A stretch of 64,000 nucleotides of DNA from JAJDZL01 sp965221175 (lineage in GTDB: Bacteria > Pseudomonadota > Gammaproteobacteria > Arenicellales > JAJDZL01): NCBI GenBank assembly GCA_965221175.1, contig OZ244867.1, positions 682,001-746,000 on the forward strand, read 5' to 3'. Each line of letters starts with the position of its first letter. Within the stretch, counting starts at the first letter, position 1. Positions 44,014 through 54,206 of the stretch are shown here, in pieces. Both the position numbers and the translations under genes were made by a program. Under the pieces are notes generated by a model. The model made no database searches. It was given only the letters and a program-made list of their open reading frames with translations, and was not told the DNA's origin.

Positions 44014-45156
44014 ATGGAAATCAGGCGAAATCCTGCTCGAACCGTTAATATAGGAAATACGGTAATCGGAGGTGGGAATCCGTTAGTTGTACAAAGCATG
44101 TGTACGGCACACACAAGAGATTCTGAGGCAACTGCAAAGCAGGCAACCATACTCAGTGAAGCAGGTGCCGGTGTGGTTCGTATAGCAGTGGACAACAAGA
44201 AAGATGCTGAAGCACTGGAAGCCATTCGAGATAACTGCGATGCAAACTTGAGTGTTGATTTACAAGAAAACTATCGCCTCGCAGCATCTGTAGCAAAATA
44301 CGTCGATAAAATCAGATACAACCCTGGTCATCTGCATCATCACGAGCGAAAGAAGTCTATTGAAGACAAAGTAAAGTTCCTGGCCGATGTTGCATCCGAC
44401 AACGATTGCGCAATGCGCGTAGGCGTCAATTCCGGATCAGTAGATCCTAACAAAAAAGCTAAGTTTCCAGATGATGATGCAATCTCACCAATGGTTGCAA
44501 GCGCTTTGGAACACTGCGAAATGCTGGATCGCATTGGATTCGAGCGATTTTGCGTGTCGCTGAAAAGCTCAAGACCAGATCGAGTGATAGAAGTAAACAA
44601 GATGTTCGCAGAGGAACGCCCTGATATTCCTATTCATCTTGGCGTTACCGAGGCGGGAATGCCACCGGATGGAATAATCAAAACAAGAATTGCTTTCGAG
44701 CAACTCTTTGCGAAAGGAATTGGGGATACAGTTCGCGTATCGCTTACTCTTCCGGAAGCGGAAAAATATAAAGAAATTATTGCAGGCAAAGAGATAATTA
44801 GTGATTTTGCCGCTGGACGAGTTCGCTCTGTGGTTCGATTTGATCCAGACCGGCTCAACATCATCTCCTGTCCCAGTTGTTCACGGGTGGAGAATGAGGC
44901 TTTTATCGATCTTGCCAGACAGGTGAAGGAAATTACTCAAGAATTGAAAGATGAAGCAATTACTATCGCGATCATGGGCTGTCGCGTGAACGGTCCTGGC
45001 GAAACCGATGATGCCGACTTAGGTCTGTGGTGCGGACCGAATTTCGTTAATCTAAAGAAAGGAGAGGAAAAAGTCGGAGCCTTTCGTTACAACGAAATCC
45101 TGAGTCAACTGCAAGTGCAGATTGACAAACTCATCGAAGAGCGAAAGGCACCATAG
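44014..45156 (+). CDS. ispG: 4-hydroxy-3-methylbut-2-en-1-yl diphosphate synthase
   Basis: A 380-residue [4Fe-4S] enzyme of the MEP isoprenoid pathway. The cluster ligands are in ISCPSCSRVE and GCRVNGPGE near the C-terminus. The N-terminal TIM barrel has VQSMCTAHTRDSEAT and GVVRIAVDN. The length fits the short proteobacterial form. AGAGG lies about nine bases before the ATG. It stands alone: the usual neighbour hisS is not in the window, since ilvD follows on the other strand. Confidence 0.97.
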   Translation: MEIRRNPARTVNIGNTVIGGGNPLVVQSMCTAHTRDSEATAKQATILSEAGAGVVRIAVDNKKDAEALEAIRDNCDANLSVDLQENYRLAASVAKYVDKIRYNPGHLHHHERKKSIEDKVKFLADVASDNDCAMRVGVNSGSVDPNKKAKFPDDDAISPMVASALEHCEMLDRIGFERFCVSLKSSRPDRVIEVNKMFAEERPDIPIHLGVTEAGMPPDGIIKTRIAFEQLFAKGIGDTVRVSLTLPEAEKYKEIIAGKEIISDFAAGRVRSVVRFDPDRLNIISCPSCSRVENEAFIDLARQVKEITQELKDEAITIAIMGCRVNGPGETDDADLGLWCGPNFVNLKKGEEKVGAFRYNEILSQLQVQIDKLIEERKAP

Positions 45157-45168
45157 GTTAGTTGCTGC

Positions 45169-46845
45169 TTACTCGTCGGTAACACAGCCCTCGCTTGCAG
45201 TCTTAACAGTTTTGATATAGCGGTATAAAGTGCCGCGCGTGGTTTTGTAAGCGGGCATGACCCACTTTTCTTTGCGCTTGGCCAGTTCTTCCTCACTCAA
45301 ATCTACGTCAATCGTGTTCGAGATTGCATCTATTGTGATTCGATCTCCGTTCTCGACCAGAGCAATCGGACCACCCTCTTGAGCCTCTGGCACGATATGC
45401 CCGACAATAAAGCCATGAGACCCGCCTGAGAAGCGGCCATCCGTAATGAGCGCTACATCCGCGCCCAGCCCAGCACCCATCACTGCCGATGTAGGGGTAA
45501 GCATTTCCGGCATACCGGGGCCGCCAGTCGGACCCTCAAATCGGATTACGATTACATCACCCTTTTGTATTTGTCCTTGTTCCAGTGCGGCAAGCATGTC
45601 TTCTTCTCCATCATAAACACGTGCAATTCCCGAGAAAACTTCGCCTTCCTTACCAGTGATTTTGGCGACTGAACCTTGCGGGGCAAGATTTCCCTTTAGA
45701 ATCTGAATGTGACTTGTGGGCTTGATTGGATTGTCAATCGGTCGAAGAATTTTCTGGCCTTTAGTCAGGCCATTCACATCTTCGAGGTTTTCCGCGACAG
45801 TTTTTCCGGTAACCGTCATGCAATCTCCATTCAACAGACCCTGCTGAAGTAGATACTTCATTACGGCCGGAATTCCACCGATGTCGTGCAAATCTTCCAT
45901 CACATACTGACCGCTCGGCTTCAAATCTGCTAGAAACGGAATTTTATCGCTCACGGATTGAAAATCATCAATCGTCAGCGCAACATCAACCGATCTGGCC
46001 ATCGCAATCAGGTGCAGCACTGCATTGGTAGAACCGCCGAGAACACTTACGATGACCATTGCATTTTCGAACGCTTCCCTGGTCATGATGTCTTTCGGCA
46101 AAAGATTCAATTTCATCAAATGCAAAACCGCTTTTCCGGCATCCTGGCACTCTTTCAGTTTTCCGCTGTCATTGGCTGGCGTCGATGAACTGAATGGCAA
46201 CGACATACCCATAGCTTCAATCGCACTCGCCATCGTATTGGCGGTGTACATTCCACCACAGGCGCCTGCACCCGGACACGCATTTCGAACAATTTCCATT
46301 CGCTGATTCTCATCAATTCTGCCGGCAATAAACTCTCCGTAACTCTGGAATGCAGATACGATGTCCACTTTCTGCGTTCCTGCAGTACCTGCTCGAATGG
46401 TGCCGCCATATATCATCAGCGACGGGCGATTGAGTCTTCCCATTGCCATCAAACAGCCTGGCATATTTTTGTCGCAACCGGGTATGGTAATGAGAGCGTC
46501 ATACCACTGCCCGGCAACGACGGTTTCAATCGAATCGGCGATCAAATCTCGAGATTGCAGCGAGTAACTCATGCCTTCGGTTCCCATTGAAATTCCATCG
46601 CTTACACCAATTGTGTTAAATCGCATTCCAAGCAAACCAGCATCTTCAACACCATGCTTTGAGTGAGCTGCCAGTTCATTGAGATGCATGTTGCATGTAT
46701 TGCCTTCCCACCAAATGCTCGCAATGCCGACCTGGGCCTTGTTCATGTCGGTGTCAGTCATACCTGTGCCGTACAGCATCGCCTGCGATGCGCCCTGGGC
46801 CTTTGATTGCGTCAATCGAGAACTGATTTTGTTTAGTTGCTCCAC
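45169..46845 (-). CDS. ilvD: Dihydroxy-acid dehydratase (GTG start)
   Basis: A 558-residue iron-sulfur dehydratase, the third step of isoleucine and valine synthesis. Cluster cysteines are in WEGNTCNMH, IPGCDKNMPG and CPGAGACGGMYTANTM, consistent with the [2Fe-2S] type. GRFSGGSHGFIVGHIVPEA is the conserved C-terminal active-site stretch. The start is GTG at 46843-46845 with GGAGG five bases upstream. An ATG overlapping it is out of frame. It lies 27 bases after the DUF4340 gene. Confidence 0.96.
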   Translation of the reverse strand: MEQLNKISSRLTQSKAQGASQAMLYGTGMTDTDMNKAQVGIASIWWEGNTCNMHLNELAAHSKHGVEDAGLLGMRFNTIGVSDGISMGTEGMSYSLQSRDLIADSIETVVAGQWYDALITIPGCDKNMPGCLMAMGRLNRPSLMIYGGTIRAGTAGTQKVDIVSAFQSYGEFIAGRIDENQRMEIVRNACPGAGACGGMYTANTMASAIEAMGMSLPFSSSTPANDSGKLKECQDAGKAVLHLMKLNLLPKDIMTREAFENAMVIVSVLGGSTNAVLHLIAMARSVDVALTIDDFQSVSDKIPFLADLKPSGQYVMEDLHDIGGIPAVMKYLLQQGLLNGDCMTVTGKTVAENLEDVNGLTKGQKILRPIDNPIKPTSHIQILKGNLAPQGSVAKITGKEGEVFSGIARVYDGEEDMLAALEQGQIQKGDVIVIRFEGPTGGPGMPEMLTPTSAVMGAGLGADVALITDGRFSGGSHGFIVGHIVPEAQEGGPIALVENGDRITIDAISNTIDVDLSEEELAKRKEKWVMPAYKTTRGTLYRYIKTVKTASEGCVTDE

Positions 46846-46872
46846 ATTTTCCTCCTCTCTGAAATGATTGCC

Positions 46873-47895
46873 TTAGGTATCCGTGATTGGTTCAACGAGT
46901 TCGTCAAACTTCGTCTCAATGGTTGCCAGTCTTACATCGGACATTTTGTAAGCCCAGCCCTCCCATCGTCTATTTAAATTAACTGCTTCTTCTTGAGTCT
47001 CTGTTGTGGCAACTTCAGCCACATCCGCGCTGAATACAGCATAATCTTTAAATTCCCCGCTGCCTAGGTTCGCGGTTACTTCAAGTCCGTCGAACGTTTT
47101 TGCCGCAACGGTTGCGCGACTAACCCACCCAGTAGATTTTTTCACATCTTCGAACCGCAAATCTCGAAAAATCTCACCGATGTCATTAATTGAGTACTGA
47201 TAGCGAATTTTGTGTTGACCAGGTACGCTGGTGAGCAGATAATTTTTATCTGCCTCAGATGATTTATACACCCGAATCGGTGTTGCTTTACCAGACATGA
47301 TCTGAACTTCCCTAACTCGATTTTCATCGAGATCGACAATTTCAGAATCCAACCAATCGAAAGGCTTTGAATAGGTCAGTTGTGAACTTTCAGAAAGCCA
47401 AGTTTGATCTTGCTTCGGCTCTCGTACGTAGTATTCGTACAGATGAGGATTTCTTTTGGAAGACTTCTGCTTGCCAATATATAAGTCTGCGAGAATTTCA
47501 CCCTCTGCCGATAAGAGAGTAATCTTAATTGTAGGAGATTCCGTTACATCTATCCCGGCAAGGTCCAAAGCAGCGTGCTTGTCGGGATTCCCCGTCTTGG
47601 CTTCCAGTTTCCGTAATTGACTCATCCCGATCAGAAAATTTTGCACCAAGCTGAATCTTGCAGGATAGAATTCAAGCTCTTTTACTCTCCATGCTTCGTT
47701 TTCAAATATCACGGACAGTTCAGATTGATTTGTTCGTACTGATATTGTTGCAACGTCATTAATTTGATCCACCAACTCGGGGAATAACAACCCATGGTCC
47801 GGCAGGTTCGATGTTGAAGTGCGATCCTGCAATATATAGAAAGCAATGACGGCTATGCTCAATACAGCGATTCCAATCAGTAGTGATCGCTTCAT
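46873..47895 (-). CDS. DUF4340 domain protein of a Gld-type ABC module
   Basis: A 340-residue protein with an N-terminal transmembrane helix (about residues 4-22) and a periplasmic DUF4340 region: an early ISVRTNQSELSVIFENEAWRV segment and a central ADLYIGKQKSSKRNPHLYEY strand pattern. Such proteins follow GldG-like genes in many proteobacteria; their exact role is unknown. Its ATG overlaps the GldG-like stop codon by four bases (ATGA). Confidence 0.75.
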   Translation of the reverse strand: MKRSLLIGIAVLSIAVIAFYILQDRTSTSNLPDHGLLFPELVDQINDVATISVRTNQSELSVIFENEAWRVKELEFYPARFSLVQNFLIGMSQLRKLEAKTGNPDKHAALDLAGIDVTESPTIKITLLSAEGEILADLYIGKQKSSKRNPHLYEYYVREPKQDQTWLSESSQLTYSKPFDWLDSEIVDLDENRVREVQIMSGKATPIRVYKSSEADKNYLLTSVPGQHKIRYQYSINDIGEIFRDLRFEDVKKSTGWVSRATVAAKTFDGLEVTANLGSGEFKDYAVFSADVAEVATTETQEEAVNLNRRWEGWAYKMSDVRLATIETKFDELVEPITDT

Positions 47896-49820
47896 GTCGT
47901 CTTGATAAAGTTTGTAATATCAAGCACCAACTTTCTCTGTCGGCGTCGTGCACCAAATGTAACTGCCAACACACCGAAAATTGCAACAATCAAAGGAACG
48001 ACCAATACATTGAGTAGAATTATGTTGGTTTCCAATTGTTGAATATCCATCCCTAGATTTCTCTGAACTTCGCGCAATTCCCTTCGAATTTCCAGCTTGC
48101 TTTGGAGGGCACGCTTTATTTCTTCACGCTGGTCATCGGTCAGAATTCTTTCACCCTGCTCACTGTTCTGATTCGCGCCATAATTGACAAGGAGATTGTC
48201 TGTGCGTTTCAACTCTTCAAGCAATTGAAGTTCGTGCTGCCGATACTGCTGTTCTGCAGCCTGTCTGATTTCCTGCATTCGCTGAAACGGACGAAAGTAG
48301 CTGCCGCGACTGCGTACACCGATTAGATTATTGTCGCCAGACAAGTTGTCGATCGCGTTGAAAATCAATTCTCCATTGGAAGCATCCGCAAAAGTAATTG
48401 TTTGGCCGAGAAGTTGCTGATTACGAATCCAGAAACGGTCGTGCAAAAAATCGGTATCGGCAACAACAATCGCATTCACCTGTCCTTTCAGAATCTGCGA
48501 CCGTTCGATTTTTTCTTCGATGTCCTTCACAGATGGCGGTGCACCTTGCGGATAGGCCGTTGCCGCCTCTCCACTGATCCTTGCTGCCATCAACAGTTGC
48601 TCACCGCCTTCTAGATATCCTTCCAGTAGCTTTCGAATACTGGTAATGCTGGAAAATTCCTCATAATCGTACAGCTTCGCCGCAGTCGACGACTTTATCA
48701 ACGGCTCAATGACGAGCGAAGACTCAGCATCAGTTTCAAATACGCCCGCAGTTGCCATGATGATATTTCCGAGCTGGGATGTCACTACATCATCAGGACT
48801 TAATTGCTCAGGCTGAACGTTCATCCATACCGGGTAATCTATGGTTTCACCAGATGAGCCATCGCCTTCAAGCACTCGTGCCGCGATTGGCAAATCTCCG
48901 ACAATTTTGCCTTCTACCAGTGTAATTCCCCAGTTCTTCATCAGGGAGTTCAAATTCGAGCCCGTGTTTAAGGATGACATTTGCGGCAAACTGCCGAGTA
49001 TGGCAGACAGAATTTCTGAAAAAGGATCAACCAACACAACAAGACTGTTGCCGTCAAGCACGAATTGATCGATGTTGTACAACAACCTGTCAGATAGATT
49101 TTGTGGGTGAATCAAGACAAGCATGTCGAGGTCGTCAGGCAGATTTTCGTCTGATGACGCAAGCAGTTGAACATCAAAGAAATTATTCAGTTGAACAAAG
49201 AAAGTCCAAGGTGGACTCTGTCCAGCAGGATTGGGCGAAAAGCCACCTGTACCCTGAATCGGCAGTGAACTGATCACCCCTATGGTTTTACGTTTTCGAT
49301 CAGCGAGTTGAACGACCAGCTTTGTGAGATCATACTCCAGCAACTCTTCACGTTCTGGGAAAAAAACTGAAATTGTTTCACTGTCATCAAGACTATTCGT
49401 GCCAATCAATCCCAGATAGGCAAAATTGCCGCCGCCGACTGGAATTCCTTGCAGTCCGTGCCCAACCGCTAAATCTTCCTCTTCAGAAAATTGTTGAGGT
49501 TCAACGGTTCTCAGACTGATTCTCCCGTCTGACAGACGTTTATATTCATTCAGAAGATCCTCCACACGGTCTGCATAAGCATTAATTCCGGGTAATTCGA
49601 GAAGTTCGGTTTTTGAAACGAAATAGGTCAGTTGCACCGGTTCACGAAGATTTTTCAAAATTTTGACTGTCCCTTCGGAAAGCGTGTAAAGCTTGTTGTC
49701 AGTTAGATCAATACGATATCTCGACAGCAATTCGCTCCCCATTAGGTTTAAAACCAGGAAAAAAAGAATGGCGGTGGAAACAGCACCAACATTTGACCAG
49801 TTGACTTTGAAATTTCGCAC
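47892..49820 (-). CDS. GldG-like ABC auxiliary protein
   Basis: A 642-residue protein of the GldG/ABC-type uncharacterised family. A transmembrane helix near residues 12-32 is followed by RIDLTDNKLYTLSEGTVKIL, typical of the family. The large periplasmic region includes KTIGVISSLPIQGTGG and DMLVLIHPQNLSDRLLYNID, a GIFT-like domain. A coiled region near 530-600 precedes a C-terminal transmembrane helix. It follows the permease gene by 2 bases. In gliding bacteria GldG is needed for motility, but proteobacterial relatives have no known function. Confidence 0.8.
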   Translation of the reverse strand: MRNFKVNWSNVGAVSTAILFFLVLNLMGSELLSRYRIDLTDNKLYTLSEGTVKILKNLREPVQLTYFVSKTELLELPGINAYADRVEDLLNEYKRLSDGRISLRTVEPQQFSEEEDLAVGHGLQGIPVGGGNFAYLGLIGTNSLDDSETISVFFPEREELLEYDLTKLVVQLADRKRKTIGVISSLPIQGTGGFSPNPAGQSPPWTFFVQLNNFFDVQLLASSDENLPDDLDMLVLIHPQNLSDRLLYNIDQFVLDGNSLVVLVDPFSEILSAILGSLPQMSSLNTGSNLNSLMKNWGITLVEGKIVGDLPIAARVLEGDGSSGETIDYPVWMNVQPEQLSPDDVVTSQLGNIIMATAGVFETDAESSLVIEPLIKSSTAAKLYDYEEFSSITSIRKLLEGYLEGGEQLLMAARISGEAATAYPQGAPPSVKDIEEKIERSQILKGQVNAIVVADTDFLHDRFWIRNQQLLGQTITFADASNGELIFNAIDNLSGDNNLIGVRSRGSYFRPFQRMQEIRQAAEQQYRQHELQLLEELKRTDNLLVNYGANQNSEQGERILTDDQREEIKRALQSKLEIRRELREVQRNLGMDIQQLETNIILLNVLVVPLIVAIFGVLAVTFGARRRQRKLVLDITNFIKTT

Positions 49821-49822
49821 AA

Positions 49823-50563
49823 CTAATTATTTTTCTTGAGATCAACAGCGACAACGCTGAGGAATATGAAAAGTGCTGAAACAGACAAGAAGAAAACCAT
49901 GCTGGAAACAGAAATAACGCCCTTGGTAATGGTGTTGAAATGAGTTAGATAGTTCAGGCTGATGATGGTTTCAGCTAAAATGGCTGGTAGCCAGTTCGAC
50001 AGAATATTCTGAATAAAAGCCAGTTGGCCGAGGGTAAAAAACAAATTAACGACAACGCCCAGCACGAATGCAATGACCTGATTCTGCGTCATCGCTGACA
50101 TGCAACTACTCACTGCGAGATAACTTCCGGCCAAGAGCAGACTTCCAAGATAGCTGGAAAGAATCACACCGTTGTCGGGATTACCCAGATAATTAACCGA
50201 TAGCCACATCGGAACCGTCAACACCAACGCAAATGCTGTAAACACCCAAGAAGCGAGAAACTTGCCCAGTACAGCTGAAAATGTACTGATCGGCAATGTC
50301 AGTAGGGTCTGAATTGTTCCGGTTTTGCGCTCTTCAGCCCACAAGCGCATTCCCAGAGCCGGTGCCAATACCAAATAAAGCCATGGGTGAAAACTGAAAA
50401 ATGAAGCGAGATCTGCCTGCTGCCGTTCAAAGAATCCTCCAACATGAAACGCAAACACGCTGGTCAATACCAGAAAAATTGTTAAAAATACATAGGCAAT
50501 CGGTGTATAAAAGTAGTCTGCCAATTCTCGACGAAAAATTGCTACCCAAGATGGCATATGCAT
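49823..50563 (-). CDS. ABC-2 type permease, GldF-like
   Basis: A 246-residue integral membrane protein with six hydrophobic segments. The opening WVAIFRRELADYFYTPIAYV and later RLWAEERKTGTIQTLLTLPI are typical of the GldF/NosY permease group. I chose the ATG at 50561-50563, with AAGGA nine bases upstream. The frame stays open 68 codons further (to 50767), but that part is not permease-like. The ATPase gene that should come first is absent: the next gene is gshA on the other strand. Confidence 0.85.
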   Translation of the reverse strand: MHMPSWVAIFRRELADYFYTPIAYVFLTIFLVLTSVFAFHVGGFFERQQADLASFFSFHPWLYLVLAPALGMRLWAEERKTGTIQTLLTLPISTFSAVLGKFLASWVFTAFALVLTVPMWLSVNYLGNPDNGVILSSYLGSLLLAGSYLAVSSCMSAMTQNQVIAFVLGVVVNLFFTLGQLAFIQNILSNWLPAILAETIISLNYLTHFNTITKGVISVSSMVFFLSVSALFIFLSVVAVDLKKNN

Positions 50564-50868
50564 AAATCCTTGTCCTTTATAGCGGCTTCGACTGATCGAA
50601 GCAGTAAGTTCAAAATTTTCCATAAGATCAGAGCTTTGAGTTTCTGAAGCAATCCTTCGCGTAGTTAAATCTAACAGCGGCGCCGCAATCCAATTACTTA
50701 TTCGTTTTGCCAAAATCGAGTAACCGCATTCGGTTATCCGAGTGAACTTGGAGTAGTTTTGCGTCACTAATTTTGCTTGTGTTACCTAGTCCGTGATCCA
50801 GCAATATTACATGTTAGAAAGACTAATGAATTATATCTGTGTAAAAATTTTCCTGAAACTGCCAAACG

Positions 50869-52422
50869 ATGACATTTGACGAACGACTGCAAAGAATCGG
50901 AGATTCTGCCGATCACATAATCCCAAAAATCCGACGAGGCATTGAAAAGGAAAGCCTTCGTATTTCCTCGGATGGGCACCTGTCGCAGCGTCCACATCCG
51001 CGAGCGCTAGGATCGGCCCTGACGCATCCGTTTATTACAACCGACTACTCGGAAGCTTTAATCGAACTGGTTACACCAACATTTTACTCTTCCAACGAGG
51101 TGCTGCATCATCTAGAACAATTGCATCAAGTCGTATTTCAGCACATTGATGATGAACTACTTTGGGTGAACAGTTTGCCTTGTTTGTTAGGAGATGAAAA
51201 TTCCATTCCCATCGCAGAATTCGGAACTTCGAATATTGGGCGAATGAAGCACGTATATCGGCGCGGACTGGGATTTAGATATGGCCGAAAAATGCAGATT
51301 ATTGCAGGACTTCACTACAATTTTTCGGTGCCAGATTCTTTCTGGGATGCACTTGGAATATCCAGCAACGACTCAAACGGAAACACGATTTCGAATGCAT
51401 ACATGGCAGGCATTCGGAATTTCCACCGCTACTGCTGGCTGCTATTCTTCCTGTTCGGTGCATCGCCTGCAGCTTGTCGTTCTTTTTTCGGCGATATTGA
51501 CTCCCCCAATTTAATAAATATGGGTTCACATACACTGTATTCCCCCCATGCAACTTCAATCAGAATGAGCAACTATGGATACAGAAACCCGGTTCAGTCG
51601 GAAATTTGCATCGATCACAACTCGATTGATCGATATATCGAAACACTGAAAAGTACGATTAACACTCCTTATCGCGAATATGAAAAATTCGAATCTAAAC
51701 CAGACGGCGAATTTTCCCAATTGAATGCAAATCTTCTACAAATTGAAAATGAATACTATTCCGTGATTCGTCCGAAGCGCAGAACACTCCCAATGGAAAA
51801 ACCGACCCAAGCCCTTCGAAGCAGAGGTGTTGAATATATAGAAGTGCGATGCTTGGATCTTGATCCCTTTGAGACGATTGGAATTTCCGATTCTCAAGCA
51901 AAATTTTTGGATGTGTTTCTCACCTATTGCCTTCTATGCTCCAGCCCTTCGTTGTCGAATGAACATCCACAGTTAATTGCTGCAAACAAGGATGCAACTG
52001 TTCTAAACGGCCGCGCACCAAATCTCGTGCTTCAAAGAAACGGCAAGAAGACAACATTGGTTTCCTGGGGCACCAAGTTGATGGAAGATTTGGAAGCAGT
52101 AGCAGAAATTTTTGACAAGGTATCGACAGTCCATGGCTATCGTCAAGCAGTTCGAGAACAGACATTGAAACTGAACAATCCAGAGAGAACGCCTTCGGCG
52201 CGCATTCTCAAAGAGTTGCTGGAGCGTGATGAAGCGTTCTTTGAATTCGCCATGCGCAATGCACAGGAGTCGAAAGAAACAATCACCAGCAAAGAATTTT
52301 CACAGACGGAAGTCGAATACTACGACGATGTCGCTCGCGCTTCAATCGAGAAGCAAATGGAAATTGAAAGAGAGGATAAATTAGATTTTGAGCAGTTTCT
52401 TAAGAATTATTTCTGTCAATAA
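50869..52422 (+). CDS. gshA: Glutamate-cysteine ligase
   Basis: A 517-residue enzyme for the first step of glutathione synthesis, of the Escherichia type and almost the same length. GIEKESLRIS near residue 25, TTDYSEALIELVTP, and YIEVRCLDLDPFETIGIS are family motifs of the ATP and glutamate sites. The final region is charged, as usual. It is divergent from the Gld-type module and convergent with the reductase gene. Confidence 0.97.
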   Translation: MTFDERLQRIGDSADHIIPKIRRGIEKESLRISSDGHLSQRPHPRALGSALTHPFITTDYSEALIELVTPTFYSSNEVLHHLEQLHQVVFQHIDDELLWVNSLPCLLGDENSIPIAEFGTSNIGRMKHVYRRGLGFRYGRKMQIIAGLHYNFSVPDSFWDALGISSNDSNGNTISNAYMAGIRNFHRYCWLLFFLFGASPAACRSFFGDIDSPNLINMGSHTLYSPHATSIRMSNYGYRNPVQSEICIDHNSIDRYIETLKSTINTPYREYEKFESKPDGEFSQLNANLLQIENEYYSVIRPKRRTLPMEKPTQALRSRGVEYIEVRCLDLDPFETIGISDSQAKFLDVFLTYCLLCSSPSLSNEHPQLIAANKDATVLNGRAPNLVLQRNGKKTTLVSWGTKLMEDLEAVAEIFDKVSTVHGYRQAVREQTLKLNNPERTPSARILKELLERDEAFFEFAMRNAQESKETITSKEFSQTEVEYYDDVARASIEKQMEIEREDKLDFEQFLKNYFCQ

Positions 52423-52538
52423 TTTGCAGACCTTTTGAACTAAATTCAGTAGTCAATTAAAAACAATTCGTTGAGAATTAACTTAAGAATATAATTTTAT
52501 CGTGATGTTTTATTTATATATTTTATGAATATTAAAAC

Positions 52539-53468
52539 TCAATAAGCGCGTTTACGGTTGACAATTCCATCAATCGGTTCACCTTTTTTCATTTTCTCCA
52601 TATTTTCTAGAATTACCAGGCTTGCAGTTGCAGGATCTGGTTTGCTCGCACAATGTGGTGTCACAGTGACGTTCGGTTCATCCCAGTAGGGATGCTCAGG
52701 AGGAAGGGGTTCAGTGCGAAAGACATCCAGAACTGCACCGGCAATATGCCCACTTCGTACCGCTTCCAATAAAGCATCATCATCAATAGGTTCGCCTCTT
52801 CCGCAGTTCACCAAACAGGCACCCGAAGGCAACTGGGCCAGAGTTTGTTCATTAAGAAAATTATCTGTAGCAGATGTTCTTGGCAGCAGACATACGAGTA
52901 TCTCAGTTCGATTTAGAAATTCCTTGAGTTGAGACTGCCCAAAATAGGAATGCACGTTTGGAATATCTTTCCGGCTATTGCTGAATCCGATCACTGTGAA
53001 ACCAAGCTGTGTCAGAGCTGCAGCGCAAGCTTCACCGAGCACACCAAGTCCCAGAATTCCTACGCAGGTATCCCACGGCGACTTGAACACTGTTTGAAAC
53101 GGATGCTGCCAGACTCGAGGCTTGTACTCTGATATCTGAATGTGAAACCCTGTTACATGATGAGTGACATAAACTACGATGCCACTCGTCAATCCCGGCT
53201 CTGTCATCCTCACAATTGGCAAATGGCCAATGCTGGCATCCAACATCAGATCCTCAACGCCAGCCCACATAGAAAATATTGCTTTCAGGTTTGGATAACG
53301 GGCTAAATCACCCCGCGGAGGTTTCGCAACAATCGCAAATTCAATGTCTTCAATACGACCGACGTCTGGCCAAATGCGCAAATCCAGATTAGGTGCGTTT
53401 CGACGTAGCTCTCCCGTCCAGCGTTCTATGTTTTCTTCGGTTGTGGAAAACAGTACTGCTCCACTCAT
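52539..53468 (-). CDS. ghrA: Glyoxylate/hydroxypyruvate reductase A-like
   Basis: A 309-residue D-2-hydroxyacid dehydrogenase. The NAD(P)-binding loop is GILGLGVLGEA. Catalytic residues are Arg in NCGRGEP, Glu in FRTEPLPPEHP and His in VTPHCAS. The N-terminal substrate domain and the MWAGVEDL segment fit the GhrA group, which reduces glyoxylate and hydroxypyruvate. Other 2-oxoacids are possible. It has no operon partner in the same direction within 35 bases except the FKBP gene upstream. Confidence 0.8.
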   Translation of the reverse strand: MSGAVLFSTTEENIERWTGELRRNAPNLDLRIWPDVGRIEDIEFAIVAKPPRGDLARYPNLKAIFSMWAGVEDLMLDASIGHLPIVRMTEPGLTSGIVVYVTHHVTGFHIQISEYKPRVWQHPFQTVFKSPWDTCVGILGLGVLGEACAAALTQLGFTVIGFSNSRKDIPNVHSYFGQSQLKEFLNRTEILVCLLPRTSATDNFLNEQTLAQLPSGACLVNCGRGEPIDDDALLEAVRSGHIAGAVLDVFRTEPLPPEHPYWDEPNVTVTPHCASKPDPATASLVILENMEKMKKGEPIDGIVNRKRAY

Positions 53469-53504
53469 GCTCGGTGCTCGCCGTTCCTACTTCAAATTTG
53501 CAGA

Positions 53505-54206
53505 CTACTGAATACTCAGCAATTCAATTTCAAATACGAGAGTCGCGCTCGGTGGTATCGCTGGCGGGGCGCCACGATCGCCATATGCCAGTTCCGGTGG
53601 AATCACCAATTGCCACTTGGAACCGACTGACATCAATTGCAGTGCTTCTTGCCAGCCTGGAATGATTGAGGCCAATCCAAAAGTTGTCGGTTCGTTGCGA
53701 CTGTAGGAACTGTCAAATTCACTACCATCAACTAGAGTTCCGCGGTAGTGCACCGTTACTGAACTATCTAGCGTAGGTTTTGCACCGTCTCCTTTTTCCA
53801 AGACAAGGTAAAGTAACCCGCTATCTGTCGATTTGGCGTTGTCCTGCTTGGCAAACTCTTCCCGAAAATCAGCGCTCATTTGTTTTGCATTCTCTATCAA
53901 TTCCATTCTCTTTCTCTCTGTTTCTTCTTGAACTGCAGCAATAACGGTTTGCAGATCCTCTTCCGACATCTTCAGATCTCGACGTAACAATATATCAGTA
54001 ATTCCGAGTGCAACTGCTTCGCCCGAAAGTTGTATACCCAGTTGCTGCAATTCCTGGACAACTTGCATTCCGACTTGAATTCCCACTGCATAACTGAATT
54101 GTTCATCCAGTGTATCTAGACTAACATGCTGTGCATGTGATTTACCAGAGATGACGACAGAGTAAGGAATCAATAGAGCAAAGACTAAGGGTCGAAATCT
54201 TTTCAT
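53505..54206 (-). CDS. FKBP-type peptidyl-prolyl isomerase, periplasmic
   Basis: A 233-residue protein with a signal peptide (MKRFRPLVFALLIPYSVVIS, then processing after SHA-Q). Residues 30-120 form the helical FKBP_N dimerisation domain. Residues 130-233 form the catalytic FKBP domain, with VTVHYRGTLVDGSEFDSSY, IPGWQEALQLMSVGSKW and PPELAYGDRGAPPAIPP. It resembles FkpA and Mip folding helpers of the periplasm. GAGG lies upstream of the ATG. Confidence 0.93.
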   Translation of the reverse strand: MKRFRPLVFALLIPYSVVISGKSHAQHVSLDTLDEQFSYAVGIQVGMQVVQELQQLGIQLSGEAVALGITDILLRRDLKMSEEDLQTVIAAVQEETERKRMELIENAKQMSADFREEFAKQDNAKSTDSGLLYLVLEKGDGAKPTLDSSVTVHYRGTLVDGSEFDSSYSRNEPTTFGLASIIPGWQEALQLMSVGSKWQLVIPPELAYGDRGAPPAIPPSATLVFEIELLSIQ

